Positions 6,291 through 6,638 of a stretch of 6,638 nucleotides of DNA are shown one piece after another (position 1 is the stretch's first letter; each line of letters starts with the position of its first letter). Under the pieces are notes generated by a model. It did no database searches and had not been told where the DNA came from. It saw nothing but the letters and a program-made list of their open reading frames with translations. Source of the DNA: Bacteroidales bacterium UBA2861 (GTDB taxonomy: Bacteria; Bacteroidota; Bacteroidia; Bacteroidales; UBA932); assembly GCA_002350615.1 (NCBI GenBank), contig DEFD01000031.1, forward strand, positions 121,954-128,591, written 5' to 3'. Made by a program: the position numbers and the translations under genes.

Positions 6291-6312
6291 AATCATGGTG
6301 ATTCTTTTCTTT
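6291..6312 (+). terminator. Weak terminator-like hairpin with T-rich tail
   Basis: AATCA pairs with TGATT around a 3-nt TGG loop, followed by CTTTTCTTT. The stem is only 5 bp with one G-C pair, so intrinsic termination would be inefficient. It bounds the GC-richer island on its right side. Confidence 0.2.
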
Positions 6313-6355
6313 AGTCAAATAATATAAAATACTGATAATGAGCAATATAGTATAA

Positions 6356-6381
6356 CGGAAAATTCTTCATAAAATTTTCTG
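6356..6381. repeat. Inverted repeat, 9-bp arms with one G-U pair, 8-nt loop
   Basis: CGGAAAATT at 6356-6364 pairs with AATTTTCTG at 6373-6381, with one G-U wobble. No T-tract follows on either strand, so it is not a standard terminator. In such AT-rich DNA this could be chance. Confidence 0.4.
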
Positions 6382-6424
6382 ATTCAACAAAATTAAACAT
6401 TTTGCAAATGTAATCGTTCGGTTT

Positions 6425-6436
6425 TGTAAATTTACA
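6425..6436. repeat. Perfect 12-bp palindrome TGTAAATTTACA upstream of queA
   Basis: It lies 30 bp upstream of the predicted -33 element of queA. Its TGTAA/TTACA half-sites match those of the short repeat over the XRE promoter at 6091-6102, but in opposite arrangement. Another TGTAA is at 6409-6413. Possible regulator binding site, unproven. Confidence 0.5.
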
Positions 6437-6466
6437 TTATTTAATAAACTTGAAAACAATGTGACG

Positions 6467-6497
6467 TTGGAAAACAGTAGAATATTCATTAAATTTG
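6467..6497 (+). promoter_or_regulatory. Bacteroidetes-type promoter for queA
   Basis: TTG at 6467-6469 (-33) and TAAATTTG at 6490-6497 (-7, exact TAnnTTTG) are separated by 20 bp, the expected spacing. Only 9 nt lie between the -7 element and the queA ATG, which predicts a leader of a few nucleotides at most. This is the best two-part promoter in the window. Confidence 0.6.
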
Positions 6498-6506
6498 TAC
6501 AAGATT

Positions 6507-6638
6507 ATGATACCAGAAATTCATATCAAAGATTACTACTACGATCTCCCCGAGGATCGTATCGCAAAATATCCGCTGGAGAGGCGGGATGCGTCGAAAC
6601 TTATTGTGTATAAAGACGGTACGGTCTCTGAGAGCGTC
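6507..6638 (+). CDS. queA: QueA, S-adenosylmethionine:tRNA ribosyltransferase-isomerase, N-terminal 44 codons (3' end outside window)
   Basis: The visible 44 residues begin MIPEIHIKDYYYDLPEDRIA and continue through KYPLERRDASKLIVYKDG. This matches the QueA N-terminus, where a DF/DYxxxLPxxxIAxxP segment is followed by RDxSKLLV. QueA transfers and isomerises the ribosyl group of S-adenosylmethionine onto preQ1-modified tRNA, giving epoxyqueuosine in the queuosine pathway; it is cytoplasmic and normally about 340-410 residues. The gene is cut by the right edge, so the catalytic core is not seen. The ATG at 6507 is the only start in frame near the family N-terminus; no Shine-Dalgarno is visible. 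A TTG-N20-TAAATTTG promoter lies directly upstream. It diverges from the XRE-cinA unit. A Bacteroidetes-type QueA is the firm reading; only the short length limits confidence. Confidence 0.88.
   Translation, partial: MIPEIHIKDYYYDLPEDRIAKYPLERRDASKLIVYKDGTVSESV

Larger units (their letters stand above)
6075..6506. other. AT-rich divergent intergenic region between the XRE gene and queA
   Basis: 432 bp with no convincing protein gene. Composition is uneven: 6181-6240 has 10 G/C in 60, 6241-6300 has 27 in 60, and 6301-6360 has 13 in 60. It holds promoter elements for both flanking genes, a perfect 18-bp palindrome (6187-6204), a 9-bp-arm inverted repeat (6225-6245), a 12-bp palindrome (6425-6436), a hairpin-capable repeat (6356-6381) and a weak terminator-like hairpin (6291-6312). 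A 34-codon frame on the minus strand (6296 to 6192) is open but unsupported. Confidence 0.8.

Noticed and set aside
6192..6296. 34-codon minus-strand frame starting MISRILPS
   Set aside because: There is no ribosome binding site, no exact promoter match and no family resemblance, and it runs through both palindromes. It is mentioned only as an alternative reading of the GC-richer island.
6126..6506. CRISPR array, tRNA or attachment site in the large intergenic region
   Set aside because: There are no regularly spaced direct repeats, no tRNA-like cloverleaf or CCA end, and no integrase or flanking direct repeats. The repeats present are inverted and irregular.

Overview
The window looks like a chromosomal segment from a member of the Bacteroidetes, probably Bacteroidales. 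The evidence is the gene content (a GH3-family amide synthetase next to a PlsC-like acyltransferase, a short XRE regulator with the NRLKQFLAAENISQSQFA type of HTH, and the QueA N-terminus) and several matches to the Bacteroidetes -7 promoter element TAnnTTTG just upstream of genes. Most starts lack a clear Shine-Dalgarno sequence, which also fits. The genes are moderately GC-rich and the one large intergenic region is strongly AT-rich. Genus cannot be assigned from what is visible.

Layout. (1) Positions 1-1134, plus strand: the 3' part of an ABC-F ATPase gene cut by the left edge. (2) Positions 1138-4293, minus strand: a compact operon GH3 > HAD > PlsC-like acyltransferase. The first two genes overlap by ATGA and the last two by 26 bp. 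The operon ends only 3 bp from the convergent ABC-F gene. (3) Positions 4361-6074, minus strand: an XRE regulator followed after 19 bp by cinA. (4) Positions 6075-6506: a 432-bp AT-rich divergent intergenic region with several palindromes, a GC-richer island and candidate promoters. (5) Positions 6507-6638, plus strand: the first 44 codons of queA, cut by the right edge.

Function. ABC-F, CinA and QueA are housekeeping functions (ribosome-associated ATPase, pyridine nucleotide salvage, tRNA queuosine synthesis). The GH3-HAD-PlsC operon is the most suggestive unit: an acyl-adenylating amide synthetase, a small phosphatase-type hydrolase and a membrane-lipid acyltransferase, translationally coupled. 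It could make or remodel an acylated amino-acid lipid or a related membrane lipid, but this is inferred from family and context only.

No CRISPR array, tRNA, rRNA, insertion sequence or obvious horizontally acquired island was found. The least explained DNA is the palindrome-rich region between the XRE gene and queA.
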